Of a stretch of 64,000 nucleotides of DNA, positions 25,633-35,000 are shown in pieces. The position numbers and the translations under genes are program-made. Position 1 is the stretch's first letter, and every line of letters starts with the position of its first letter. The notes beneath the pieces are model-generated. The model saw only the letters and a list, made by a program, of their open reading frames with translations. It was not told the DNA's origin and ran no database searches. Source of the DNA: an uncultured Phocaeicola sp. (GTDB taxonomy: Bacteria > Bacteroidota > Bacteroidia > Bacteroidales > Bacteroidaceae); NCBI GenBank assembly GCA_944321015.1, contig CALUJS010000001.1:62001-126000 (forward strand), given 5' to 3'.

Positions 25633-28101
25633 ATGAAGCAATACGTCGATGTCATTTTGCCTTTGCCCTTGGCCAATCGCTACACTTATTCCCTGCCTGA
25701 TGCGTTGCAGGGACAGGTGGCGGCGGGCAGCCGCGTGATTGTCCCTTTCGGGCGTAAGAAGTATTATACGGCGTTGGTAGCCAATGTGCACTACTGTCCG
25801 CCCGAGGCCTATGAAACGAAGGATGTGGCCGAGGTGCTTGATGCAAACCCCATTCTGCTGCCCGGACAGTTCCGGCTGTGGGAATGGATTGCCTCGTATT
25901 ACCTGTGTACGTTGGGCGATGTCTATAAGGCGGCCTTGCCTTCGGGCATGAAGCTCGAAAGCGAGACCATCGTGGTGTTGAATCCCGACTTCGAGGCCGA
26001 GGCGCCGCTTACGCCGCGCGAACAGCAGGTGTTGGACGCGCTGGCTTCCGACTCCGAACAGTGCATCACGCAGCTGGAGAAGCGCATTGATGTCTCGCGC
26101 AATCTGCTTCCGGTCATCAACAGCCTGTTGGACAAGGGGGCCATTAGCGTGAAGGAAGAACTTAAGCGCAGTTACCGCCCCAAGACGGAGGCACATGTCG
26201 TCTTGTCCGAAGAATATCGTCACGAAGCCCGTTTGCAGCAACTCTTTGACGAGCTGGCACGTGCGCCCAAGCAACAGGCTTTGCTGATGAAATATCTGGA
26301 GCTGTCGGGCTTTTTCAATGACCGGACCTCCCTGCGCGAGGTGTCGAAGAAGGAACTGCTGGAGCGGGCGGGTTCCAATGCGTCGGTCTGTGCCGCCTTG
26401 ACCGGGAAGGGCATTCTGGAGACTTATCAGTACGAGGTGGGACGGTTGGAGAAGACGGCCGGTCGGGTGGCCGAAGTCAATCCGCTCAATCCTGCCCAGC
26501 AGGAGGCCCACGACGCCATCCTTTCGGTCTTTGCACAGAAAGATGTCTGCCTGTTGCACGGTGTCACGTCCAGCGGCAAGACCGAGATATACATTCACCT
26601 CATCCGCGAGGTTATCCGTTCCGGGCGTCAGGTGCTCTATCTCCTGCCTGAAATTGCGCTCACCACGCAAATCACCGAGCGCCTGCGCCGTGTGTTCGGC
26701 AACCGCATCGGCATCTACCATTCCAAGTTTCCCGATGCCGAGCGTGTGGAGATATGGCAGAAGCAGCTCCGGAGCGGGGAGTGCTACGACATCATCCTGG
26801 GCGTGCGCTCGTCCGTATTCCTGCCGTTTCATCGGCTGGGGTTGGTCATCGTCGACGAGGAGCACGAGGGCACTTACAAGCAGCAGGACCCGGCTCCGCG
26901 CTATCATGCCCGCGACACGGCCATCGTGCTGGCGCGGATGCACGGCGCGAAAGTGTTGCTGGGCACGGCCACTCCGGGCATAGAGAGTTACTACAACGCC
27001 CTCTCCGGGAAGTACGGCCTGGTGGAGCTTGGCGAACGCTACAAGGACATGCAGCTGCCCGACATACGCATTGTGGACATCAAGGAACTGGCACGCAAGA
27101 AGATGATGAACGGCCCGTTCTCGCCCGAACTGCTGGGCGAAATCCGCGGGGCGCTGGAGCGGCACGAGCAGGTCATCCTCTTCCAGAACCGCCGGGGCTT
27201 TGCGCCGATGATTGAGTGCAAGGTCTGCGGATGGGTGCCGCGCTGCAAGAACTGTGACGTCAGCCTCACCTATCACAAGGGGCTGAACCAGCTCACCTGC
27301 CACTATTGCGGAGCCACCTATGCCGTGCCCGCTTCGTGTCCGGCCTGCGGCAGTGTGGAGCTGATGAGCCGCGGATTCGGCACGGAGAAGATTGAGGACG
27401 GCATCAGCCGGATATTTCCCGATGCCCGGGTGGCGCGCATGGACCTGGACACCACGCGCAGCCGTTCGGCCTACGAGCGCATCATCGGCGACTTTCAGGC
27501 CGGGCGCACGCAGATTCTCATCGGCACGCAGATGGTGAGCAAGGGACTGGACTTCGACCATGTGAGCGTGGTCGGAATACTCAATGCCGACACCATGCTG
27601 AACTATCCCGACTTCAGGGCGCACGAGCGGGCCTTCCAGCTGATGGCCCAGGTGGCGGGCCGGGCCGGACGGCGCGACCGTCGCGGGCTGGTGGTGTTGC
27701 AGACCAAGTCGCCCGACCTGCCGATCATCCGTCAGGTGGTGACCAATGACTATGCGCAGATGTTCCGCGAGCAGACGGACGAGCGCCGCCGCTTCGACTA
27801 TCCGCCTTACTGCCGCCTGATATACGTCTACCTGAAGCACCGGCGCGAGGAAGTGGCCGTGGAGGCGGCCGGGACGTTGGCCTCGTGGTTGCGCGCGGCC
27901 TTCGGCGACAAGGTGCTCGGGCCGGACAAACCGCCCGTGGGCCGCATCCAACTGTTGTTCATACGGAAGATTGTGCTGAAAGTGGAGCCTGCCATGTCCG
28001 GCTCGAAGGTGAAGTCCTATCTGCAGGAGGCGCAGCGCCGCCTGCTGGAGCGGGAGAGCTTCCGCTCGCTGGTGGTCTATTATGACGTGGACCCGATGTG
28101 A
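25633..28101 (+). CDS. priA: Primosomal protein N' (replication restart helicase PriA)
   Basis: 822 residues. An N-terminal DNA-binding domain (YTYSLPDALQGQVAAGSRVIVPFG) precedes Walker A GVTSSGKTEIYIH, a DEEH box (IVDEEHEGTYKQQDPAPRYHARD) and GTATPGIESY. The zinc-cysteine cluster is CKVCGWVPRCKNCD with CHYCGATYAVPASCPACG. QMVSKGLDFDHV and QVAGRAGRRDRRG are helicase motifs. It unwinds stalled forks and reloads the replisome. It is longer than the E. coli protein, mostly between the N-terminal domain and the helicase core, as in other Bacteroidetes. Confidence 0.97.
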   Translation: MKQYVDVILPLPLANRYTYSLPDALQGQVAAGSRVIVPFGRKKYYTALVANVHYCPPEAYETKDVAEVLDANPILLPGQFRLWEWIASYYLCTLGDVYKAALPSGMKLESETIVVLNPDFEAEAPLTPREQQVLDALASDSEQCITQLEKRIDVSRNLLPVINSLLDKGAISVKEELKRSYRPKTEAHVVLSEEYRHEARLQQLFDELARAPKQQALLMKYLELSGFFNDRTSLREVSKKELLERAGSNASVCAALTGKGILETYQYEVGRLEKTAGRVAEVNPLNPAQQEAHDAILSVFAQKDVCLLHGVTSSGKTEIYIHLIREVIRSGRQVLYLLPEIALTTQITERLRRVFGNRIGIYHSKFPDAERVEIWQKQLRSGECYDIILGVRSSVFLPFHRLGLVIVDEEHEGTYKQQDPAPRYHARDTAIVLARMHGAKVLLGTATPGIESYYNALSGKYGLVELGERYKDMQLPDIRIVDIKELARKKMMNGPFSPELLGEIRGALERHEQVILFQNRRGFAPMIECKVCGWVPRCKNCDVSLTYHKGLNQLTCHYCGATYAVPASCPACGSVELMSRGFGTEKIEDGISRIFPDARVARMDLDTTRSRSAYERIIGDFQAGRTQILIGTQMVSKGLDFDHVSVVGILNADTMLNYPDFRAHERAFQLMAQVAGRAGRRDRRGLVVLQTKSPDLPIIRQVVTNDYAQMFREQTDERRRFDYPPYCRLIYVYLKHRREEVAVEAAGTLASWLRAAFGDKVLGPDKPPVGRIQLLFIRKIVLKVEPAMSGSKVKSYLQEAQRRLLERESFRSLVVYYDVDPM

Positions 28102-28139
28102 CATCTGCAAGACAAAGAATGAATAAAATACCGAAACAC

Positions 28140-29588
28140 ATGAAGATATTATTTGTATGCCTGGGCAACATCTGCCGCTCGTCGGCCGCAGAGGAAATCA
28201 TGCGGACGCTCGTGCGCCGGGCCGGGCTGGAAGAGGTGATCGAGGTCGACTCGGCCGGCATCCTCGCTTATCATCAGGGCGAGCTGCCCGACCCGCGCAT
28301 GAGGGCGCATGCCGCCCGGCGCGGCTATACGCTGACCCACTGCTCGCGGCCCGTGACGACCGACGACTTCTATGCCTTCGACCTCATCATCGGCATGGAC
28401 GACCGCAATGTGGACGACCTGCGCGAACGCGCTCCCGGAGTGGAGGAAGAGGCGAAGGTCCGCCGCATGGCCGACTATTGCGTCCGTAAGGCGGCTGACT
28501 GCGTGCCCGACCCCTACTATGGCGGGGCATCGGGTTTCGAGAACGTGCTGGACATACTCGAGGATGCCTGCGCCGGACTGCTGGACAAGCTTTCCGCCCC
28601 CACCTATTCGCTGATTGTCCCCGTCTATAACCGCCCCGACGAGGTGGACGAGCTGCTCGACAGCCTGACACGTCAGACGCTGGGAGACTTTGAGGTCATC
28701 GTCGTGGAGGATGGCTCCACCCGGCCCTGCGCCGACGTGGCGGAGCGTTACGCCGGCCGTCTGCACATACGTTATTACGCAAAGCCCAACTCCGGACCCG
28801 GACAGACGCGCAACTACGGCGCCGAACGCGCCCGGGGACGCTACCTCATCGTGCTCGACTCGGACTGCATCCTGCCGCCGGGCTATCTGGCGGCGGTCGA
28901 CGAGGAACTGCGGCGCGACCCGGCGGACGCCTTCGGAGGGCCCGACCGCGCCCATCCGTCGTTCACCCCCGTGCAGAAGGCCATCAACTATGCCATGACC
29001 TCATTCTTCACCACGGGGGGCATCCGCGGGGGACGGAGGCAGATGGAGCGTTTCCATCCGCGCAGCTTCAACATGGGCATCCGAGCCGACGTCTATCGGG
29101 CGCTGGGGGGATTCTCGAAGATGCGCTTCGGCGAGGACATCGACTTCAGCATCCGCATCTTCCGCGCCGGATACCGCTGCCGCCTCTTCCCCGGGGCATG
29201 GGTGTGGCACAAGCGGCGCACGGACCTGCGCAAGTTCTTCCGGCAGGTGCACAACTCGGGCATTGCCCGCATCAATCTCTATAAGAAATATCCCGACTCG
29301 CTGAAGGCGGTCCATCTGCTTCCGGCGGCGTTCACCGTGGGGACGGCCCTGCTGCTGATGGCCGCGCCGTGGTGGCCGTGGAGCCTGACGCCTCTGGCCC
29401 TGTTCGCCCTCATCGTCTGCGCTGACGCGGCGGCTCGGAACCGCAGCCTGCGCATCGGGCTGCTGGCGGTGGCGGCCTCGTTTGTGCAGCTCACGGGCTA
29501 CGGCAGCGGATTCCTGCGCGCCTGGTGGCAGCGTTGCGTGAGGGGACGTGACGAGTTTTCGGCCTTCGACAAGAACTTCTACAAGTGA
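28140..29588 (+). CDS. Fused low-molecular-weight tyrosine phosphatase and family 2 glycosyltransferase
   Basis: 482 residues in one frame. Residues 1-158 are a low-molecular-weight protein tyrosine phosphatase: the P-loop VCLGNICRSSAAE near the start and the general-acid loop PDPYYGG near residue 125. From about residue 162 a GT2 domain begins (YSLIVPVYNRPDEVDELLDSL, VIVVEDGSTRP, VLDSDCILPPGY, GGFSKMRFGEDIDFSIR). Two C-terminal membrane helices end FDKNFYK. In Bacteroides as I recall them these are two separate genes. The join LLDKLSAPTYS has no stop or internal ATG. The frame continues upstream to a GTG at 28098, and an ATG at 28119 is possible; ATG at 28140 gives the standard phosphatase start. 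Confidence 0.85.
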   Translation: MKILFVCLGNICRSSAAEEIMRTLVRRAGLEEVIEVDSAGILAYHQGELPDPRMRAHAARRGYTLTHCSRPVTTDDFYAFDLIIGMDDRNVDDLRERAPGVEEEAKVRRMADYCVRKAADCVPDPYYGGASGFENVLDILEDACAGLLDKLSAPTYSLIVPVYNRPDEVDELLDSLTRQTLGDFEVIVVEDGSTRPCADVAERYAGRLHIRYYAKPNSGPGQTRNYGAERARGRYLIVLDSDCILPPGYLAAVDEELRRDPADAFGGPDRAHPSFTPVQKAINYAMTSFFTTGGIRGGRRQMERFHPRSFNMGIRADVYRALGGFSKMRFGEDIDFSIRIFRAGYRCRLFPGAWVWHKRRTDLRKFFRQVHNSGIARINLYKKYPDSLKAVHLLPAAFTVGTALLLMAAPWWPWSLTPLALFALIVCADAAARNRSLRIGLLAVAASFVQLTGYGSGFLRAWWQRCVRGRDEFSAFDKNFYK

Positions 29589-30280
29589 TGGAGAAGCGGT
29601 TGACCATACAGCAGTGGGCGCCCGACGACCGCCCGCGCGAGAAGATGATGGCCCACGGGGCGGGCGCGCTGAGCGATGCCGAGCTGCTGGCCATCCTCAT
29701 CGGGTCGGGCAGCAGCGACGAGACGGCCGTGGAGCTGATGCGCCGGGTGTTGGCCTCGTGTCGCAACGACCTGGGCGACCTTGGGAAGATGGGGCTGGAG
29801 GAGCTGTGCGCCTTCAAGGGCATCGGCCCGGCCAAGGCGGTTACCATCCTGGCCGCGTCGGAACTGGGGAAGCGGCGCGCGGCGGCCGAGCACGTGCGCG
29901 AACGGGTGTGCGTCGCCTCGTCGAGAGACATCTATGCCTATTTCCACAACAAGCTGTGCGACCTGCCGGTGGAGGAGTGTTGGGTGATGATGCTCAACCA
30001 CGGCCTGAAGGTTGTCGACAGCGTGCGCATCAGCGCGGGGGGACTGACGGGGACGGTGGTCGACGTGCGGCTGGTGTTGCGCGAGGCGTTGCTGCGCCGG
30101 GCTTCGGCCATCGCCCTGTGTCACAATCATCCGTCGGGGAATGTCCGTCCGAGCGCGGACGACGACCGTCTGACGGAGCGTCTGGCGCGGGCGGCTTCCT
30201 GCATGGACATACGGCTGATTGACCACGTGGTCCTGACCGACGGGGCCTATTACAGCTATGCCGACGAGGGGAAGCTCTGA
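29588..30280 (+). CDS. radC: RadC-family JAB/MPN-domain protein
   Basis: 230 residues. An N-terminal UPF0758/HhH region (LSDAELLAILIGSG, GIGPAKAVTILAASELGKR) is followed by the MPN/JAB metalloprotease-like domain with the motif CHNHPSGNVRPSADDDRLT. Once named as DNA repair proteins, RadC family members have no settled function. The ATG overlaps the preceding stop (TGATG), so it is translationally coupled to the phosphatase-glycosyltransferase gene. A GC-rich terminator follows. Confidence 0.93.
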   Translation: MEKRLTIQQWAPDDRPREKMMAHGAGALSDAELLAILIGSGSSDETAVELMRRVLASCRNDLGDLGKMGLEELCAFKGIGPAKAVTILAASELGKRRAAAEHVRERVCVASSRDIYAYFHNKLCDLPVEECWVMMLNHGLKVVDSVRISAGGLTGTVVDVRLVLREALLRRASAIALCHNHPSGNVRPSADDDRLTERLARAASCMDIRLIDHVVLTDGAYYSYADEGKL

Positions 30281-30303
30281 GCGTGCGGCGGTGTCGCAGC
30301 GGT

Positions 30304-30340
30304 GCGGGCCGGGGGATGAGCGACCTCCGGCCCGCGCTGT
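30304..30340 (+). terminator. Terminator-like hairpin after radC
   Basis: GCGGGCCGG at 30304 pairs with CCGGCCCGC ending at 30335, followed by GCTGTTTCC. A strong stem with a weak T tail. Confidence 0.65.
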
Positions 30341-30356
30341 TTCCGGCATGCGCGGT

Positions 30357-30606
30357 TGCCTGCTCCTCGCGTGTGTCTCAGTCAGTAAGGTGTACACATT
30401 ACGTGCCATAAGGTGTACACCTTACGTGGTGAAAGGTGTACACCTTTCTTCGGAAGGCGCAAGTGTGTCCATGCCATCGACAGACGTGTCTCATTGCCTG
30501 CTTCTCACGTGCGTCTCCACCGGAAAGGTATATACCTTACATGGCGAAAGGTATATACCTTACGGGTCATAAGGCATATACCTTTCTACTGAAGGCGCAC
30601 GTCAGT
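30357..30606. repeat. Two-tier 23-bp-period palindrome array
   Basis: Two blocks of three units each. Block one has AAGGTGTACACCTT-type palindromes at 30387, 30410 and 30433. Block two has AAGGTATATACCTT-type palindromes at 30525, 30548 and 30571. The period is exactly 23, and the blocks are 138 bases (6 x 23) apart. Each block is preceded by a related TGCCTGCTCCTCGCGTGTG-like lead and followed by GAAGGCGCA, so the whole cassette is duplicated. It lies in the convergent gap between radC and susD of system B. Confidence 0.92.
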
Positions 30607-30624
30607 CGCGAGGATTGACGGACG

Positions 30625-32082
30625 TCACTTGGAGTTTTGTGTCAACGCGCTGGTCTGCATGGCGCGCAGGGGGAAGGGGAACGTCAGCAGATGCGAGTCG
30701 GGGGCGAGGGTGAACGTGTGGGTCGTGCCCTGACTGTCGACATAGGTCTTGGTGAGCGTCTCGCCCAGTTCGGCCGCGAAGCGGCGCATGTCGAAGAAGT
30801 CGTTGCAGCTGGTCACCAGCTCGCGGCGGCGTTCCTCGCGGACGAAGCGCAAGGCGCTGTCGGCATTGTCGCCCAGGTCGTCGGCCGTCAGGGGCACGTA
30901 GTCGAGCAGCCGCTTCTCGCGCAGGGCGTTCAGATAGTCGGCCGTGAGGGTGCGGTCGCCTTGGCGGGCATAGCATTCGGCGATGATGAGGTAGACCTCG
31001 GAGAGGCGCATGCCGGCTTCGTTGAGCTTGATGTTGGTGCCATACATGAAGGCCACGCTGCCCTCTTCGGCGGTGGGTCGCTGGGCCATGTTCCAGGAGA
31101 AGACGCCCCGGTAGCGCACGTCGCGCTGCTTGTCGTAGAGGTCGGCAGTGGCCTTGTTGAGCATCGTGGCATTGAACACGGCGTTCATGGGCTGATAGAG
31201 GAGGTTTTCGGGGTCATCGTGTCCGTGCATGCCGTTCATGAGCACCATGCCGTATATCCAGTCCTGCGAGAGGTCGGTGCCCGCGCCGAAGGAGTTGTCG
31301 GCCGTCTCCTGGAGCCATGCGGGCATGTCCCAGAGGCGGTGGTTGCCGTGCTTGAGCGCTTCGAGTGCGGCCTCGAGGGCGTCGGTGTATTGGCGCATGT
31401 AGAGCATCACCTTGGCCTTGAAGGCATATCCGAAGGCTTTGTCGGGGCGGTAGGTGTTGAGGGCCTGTTCGGGCAGGTCGGGGATGGCCTCGTCGATGTC
31501 GCGGCAGATGAGGGCGTAGGCGTCGGCCACGGTGCCCTGCGTGCTTTCGGCTTCGAGGTCGAACTCCGTGTGGATGATGATGCCGCGGTCGGTTTCGGCG
31601 GTTTCGGGGTCATAGGGCTTGGCGAAGGTGTTGACGAGCCAGAAGTAGTTGTAGGCTCGCATCACCTTGGCCTGTGCTGTGGCCAGGCGTTTGTCGCTCG
31701 CGGGTCCTTCGGCGTCGCCGATGTTGTCGATGATGATGTTGTAGCGGCTGATGCGGGCGTAGCAGTTGTTGTAGAGCTGCGACTCTCCGGCGTCGTCGTC
31801 CATGTATTGTGCGCGGTCGACGCTTTCGTCCCAGAAGTAGGATGAGGAGATGAGCGGGAAGGAGTATCCGTCGAGCTGGCTTCGGTCGTAGTAGGTCACG
31901 ACGTTGGCCAGATAGCCGAATTCGGAGCCGGTGTAGGTTGGCATTTCCTCTTCAAGCAGTCCCAGATAGTCGTCGGTGGTGTTGAGCACGGCTTCCCCCT
32001 TGGGCGTGATGTCCAGATAATTGTCGCAAGCCGCGAAGGCTGTCAGGAGGTAGATTCCGGTAAGTAGTTTATTGAGTTTCAT
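30625..32082 (-). CDS. SusD/RagB-family outer-membrane lipoprotein (system B)
   Basis: 485 residues. The lipoprotein signal is LLTAFAAC followed by DNYLDITPKGEAV. Family landmarks are AKVMRAYNYFWLVNTFAKPYD, AFGYAFKAKVMLYMRQY and MRLSEVYLIIAECYARQG, ending with an LLTFPFPLRAMQ segment. It is the last gene of system B; no DUF4843, PKD-like or thioredoxin gene follows. Its sequence is clearly different from the SusD proteins of systems A, C and D (LD-I-TPKGE instead of SDWLDV-type start), so the ligand class may differ. The ligand is unknown. Confidence 0.95.
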   Translation of the reverse strand: MKLNKLLTGIYLLTAFAACDNYLDITPKGEAVLNTTDDYLGLLEEEMPTYTGSEFGYLANVVTYYDRSQLDGYSFPLISSSYFWDESVDRAQYMDDDAGESQLYNNCYARISRYNIIIDNIGDAEGPASDKRLATAQAKVMRAYNYFWLVNTFAKPYDPETAETDRGIIIHTEFDLEAESTQGTVADAYALICRDIDEAIPDLPEQALNTYRPDKAFGYAFKAKVMLYMRQYTDALEAALEALKHGNHRLWDMPAWLQETADNSFGAGTDLSQDWIYGMVLMNGMHGHDDPENLLYQPMNAVFNATMLNKATADLYDKQRDVRYRGVFSWNMAQRPTAEEGSVAFMYGTNIKLNEAGMRLSEVYLIIAECYARQGDRTLTADYLNALREKRLLDYVPLTADDLGDNADSALRFVREERRRELVTSCNDFFDMRRFAAELGETLTKTYVDSQGTTHTFTLAPDSHLLTFPFPLRAMQTSALTQNSK

Positions 32083-32098
32083 GAGATGTCGGTATTGG

Positions 32099-35000
32099 TT
32101 AGAAGTTTACGGTGAGTCCCAGCATGTAACTGGTTAGTTGGGTATAGGTGCGGCTTCCCTGGTTGGCGTCGAAGCGTTCGGGGTCGATGGCGTTTCCGCA
32201 GGCCGCCCAGTAGAACGGGTTGTCCACCTGGGCGTGGAGGCGTACGTTCTGCAGTCCCCACGGTGCAATGAGCCGTGTGGGCAGGTCGTATGAGAGGCCG
32301 ATGTTGCGCACCTTGAGGAACGAGGCGCTGAGGATGTGTGCGTCGGCATATTTCCACTGTTGGTTGCGGAAGTTCTCGTATCCTTCGTGTGAGCCCATGC
32401 GGGGGATGTCGGTGTCGGTGTTCTGGGGTGTCCAGCGTCGCGCGATGTCTTCGTGTATGCCTCCCACGGCGGTCCCGCTGGTGCGGTCGAACAGGTTGCG
32501 GTAGAGCGGTGTGACCTCGTCGCGCAGCGAGTGCCCGGTGTAGTACACTATCTTGGTGTAGAACGAGAGCGACTTCCATCCCAGGTCGATGCTGAGCGCG
32601 CCTTGCCATTTCGGTGTGAGCTGTCCCTTGGCCACGAGGGCGGCAATGTTGTCCACGTTGACATTGCTGACCACTTCGCCCTTCTCGTTGTAGACCGAGG
32701 GGTCTCCGTTGGCATCCAGCCCGGCATAGCGGTAGGCGTATATGGTGCCATAAGCGTCGCCTTTCAGATAGTTGTTGTAGGGGTCGGTCAGCATGTCCGT
32801 CGCGCTGGAGGGCGTGTATCCCACTTCTTCGATGGTGTTCTTGTTGAATGAGGTTGTGAGCGTGGTGTTCAGCCGCCAGTCTCCGCGTTGCAGCCAGTCG
32901 TAGGACAAGGTGGCCTCGAAGCCCACGTTCTTCATGGCTCCGTTGTTGACACGGGCGGTAGCGAATCCGGTCGAGGGGTCGAGCGTCTTGTTGGCCAGCA
33001 GGTCGGAGCTGTATCGGCGATATGCCTCCATGCTTCCGTTGAGCCGTCCCCACAGGGCGAAGTCTATGCCGAAGTTGAAGGTCGAGGTCTTTTCCCAGCG
33101 CAGCAGGCGGTTGGGCGGTGTGAGGATGCTGGTGATTTGCGCGTTGGTGACGCTCGATGTCGAATAGTTGCCGATGAGGAACGGCGAGGAGTTCTGGTCC
33201 ACGTTTCCGGTGATGCCGTAGGTCATGCGCAGCTTCAGCATGTCCACCCATGTGAAGGCTTTCATGAATGTTTCGTTGCTGACGTTCCAGCTCACGCCTG
33301 CCGACCACAGCGGACGGTAGCGATATTTCGGGTCGGTGCCGAACAGGTCGGCCTGTTCCACGCGCACGCTGGCATTGACGGAGTAGAGATTATTATAGGT
33401 ATAGCCGGCATTGGCATAGGCTGACACATAGCGGTGCATCATGTCGGTGACTGTCAGCAGTTCCGACCTGTTGCGTACGCCGGAGTAGAGTTGGCCGATG
33501 ACTCCGTCCTGGGTGAGCGTGGCCCAGTCGACTTGTGTGTTCGTAAGCTTGCGGTTGTCGTAGCCGTAGCGTTCGCCGGCCGTGTTCGATGATTTGTCCT
33601 GACGTATTTCGCCGCCGATGAGCGCCACAAGGTCGTGTTTGTCGCCGAACGTGCGTTGGTAATTCAGCTGGGCACGGAGGTTCATGTTCTCGTAGCGTTG
33701 GCTGAGCGACTGCTGGTGGCCGCCGTCGGGTATGTTGTAGACGAATTGGCCGTATTGGTCCGTAGATGCAAATTCATTGATGAGGCTGCGCATCGTGTAC
33801 GAGTCGGCTTCGTCATACAGTTCCTGGTCGCGCCGTGTGTCTTCATATTGGAACTTGATGCCCAAATCCAGTCCTTTGGCCAGTTTGAAGTCGGCATGGG
33901 CAAAGATACGCAGATAGAGGTCTTTGGTGTCTTGCACATTGTGTGTGCTTTCCTCCACGGCATTGTATCGCATGGACTTCAGCCCGTCGGTTTGTTCCAG
34001 TTCCTGTGAGCGGTAATAGTTGTACGGATACTGATATACATAGTTCCCGTCCTCGTCATAAATCTGTTCGTAGGGGAGGAACGAATTCATGCCGTATCCC
34101 ATTTGTGCCACTTCGTAGTTGGCGTAGCTCACGTTGGAGCCGTAAGTAAAGCGGAACCAGTCAGTGAAGTCGATGGCGCTCTTCAGGTAGAGCGAGATTT
34201 TATTGTTGTCGGCATATTTTTCGGTTTCGTTCGTGCCTTCGTAGCGGGCGGAGAAGAACGTGTTGATGTGGTCGCCTCCCTTGCTGACCGACAGGTTGTA
34301 GTCCTGGCGGAATTGCAGGCGTTGCAGCTTGTCACGGTATTCCTTGGCGTAATTGTTTTGCCGCAGGACGTTGAGCTGATTGTCCAGCTCGGTTTGCGTG
34401 AGGTTCCCCCGATAGAGCTCGTAGTATAGCCGCTCAACACGGCTCAATGCTCCGAAGTTGCTGTTGCTTATGTCGTTTCGTCCGTCAAAGTAGACGCCCG
34501 GGTCTTGCATGTAGGTGGGGTCGGTCAGGAGCCATTCCTGCTCGTAGTCGATGATGTCTCCGGTGGAGGCATAGTGCATGTAGTTCAGCGACGGGCGCGG
34601 AGTGAAATAGAAGTTGGCCGACGCGCTGACCCGTGTCTTGTTGTCTTTGGCCGCCTTGGTGGTCACTACGATGACACCGTTGGACGCACGTACGCCGTAG
34701 AGCGAGGTGGAGGCGGCGTCTTTCAACACGGTGATGCTTTCGATGTCGTTCGGGTTGAGGGTGTCAAGGCTTTGGTTGACCACCTGGCCGTCGAGTACGA
34801 GCAGCGGGGTGGAACCCGTGGCAAAGGACGATATGCCGCGGATGCTTACGTCCGAACCGTAAGAGCTCAGGCCGGTCACCATGCCTTCCAGCTTGTCGGT
34901 CAACGTGGGGGCTTGGGTCTTGGCCAGCTTCTCGCTGTTGATGATGACGGCGGAGCCGGTGTTGCGTTCGCGCGAGATGGTCTGATAACCGGTGGTGACC

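Noticed and set aside
25594-28110. Minus-strand frame of 838 codons opposite priA
   Set aside because: Antisense shadow; composition is rich in R, H, L, Q and no domain is recognisable.
30387-30584. CRISPR array
   Set aside because: Units are 23 bases with no unique spacers of about 30 bases, and no cas gene is present. The same holds for the 22-bp arrays.
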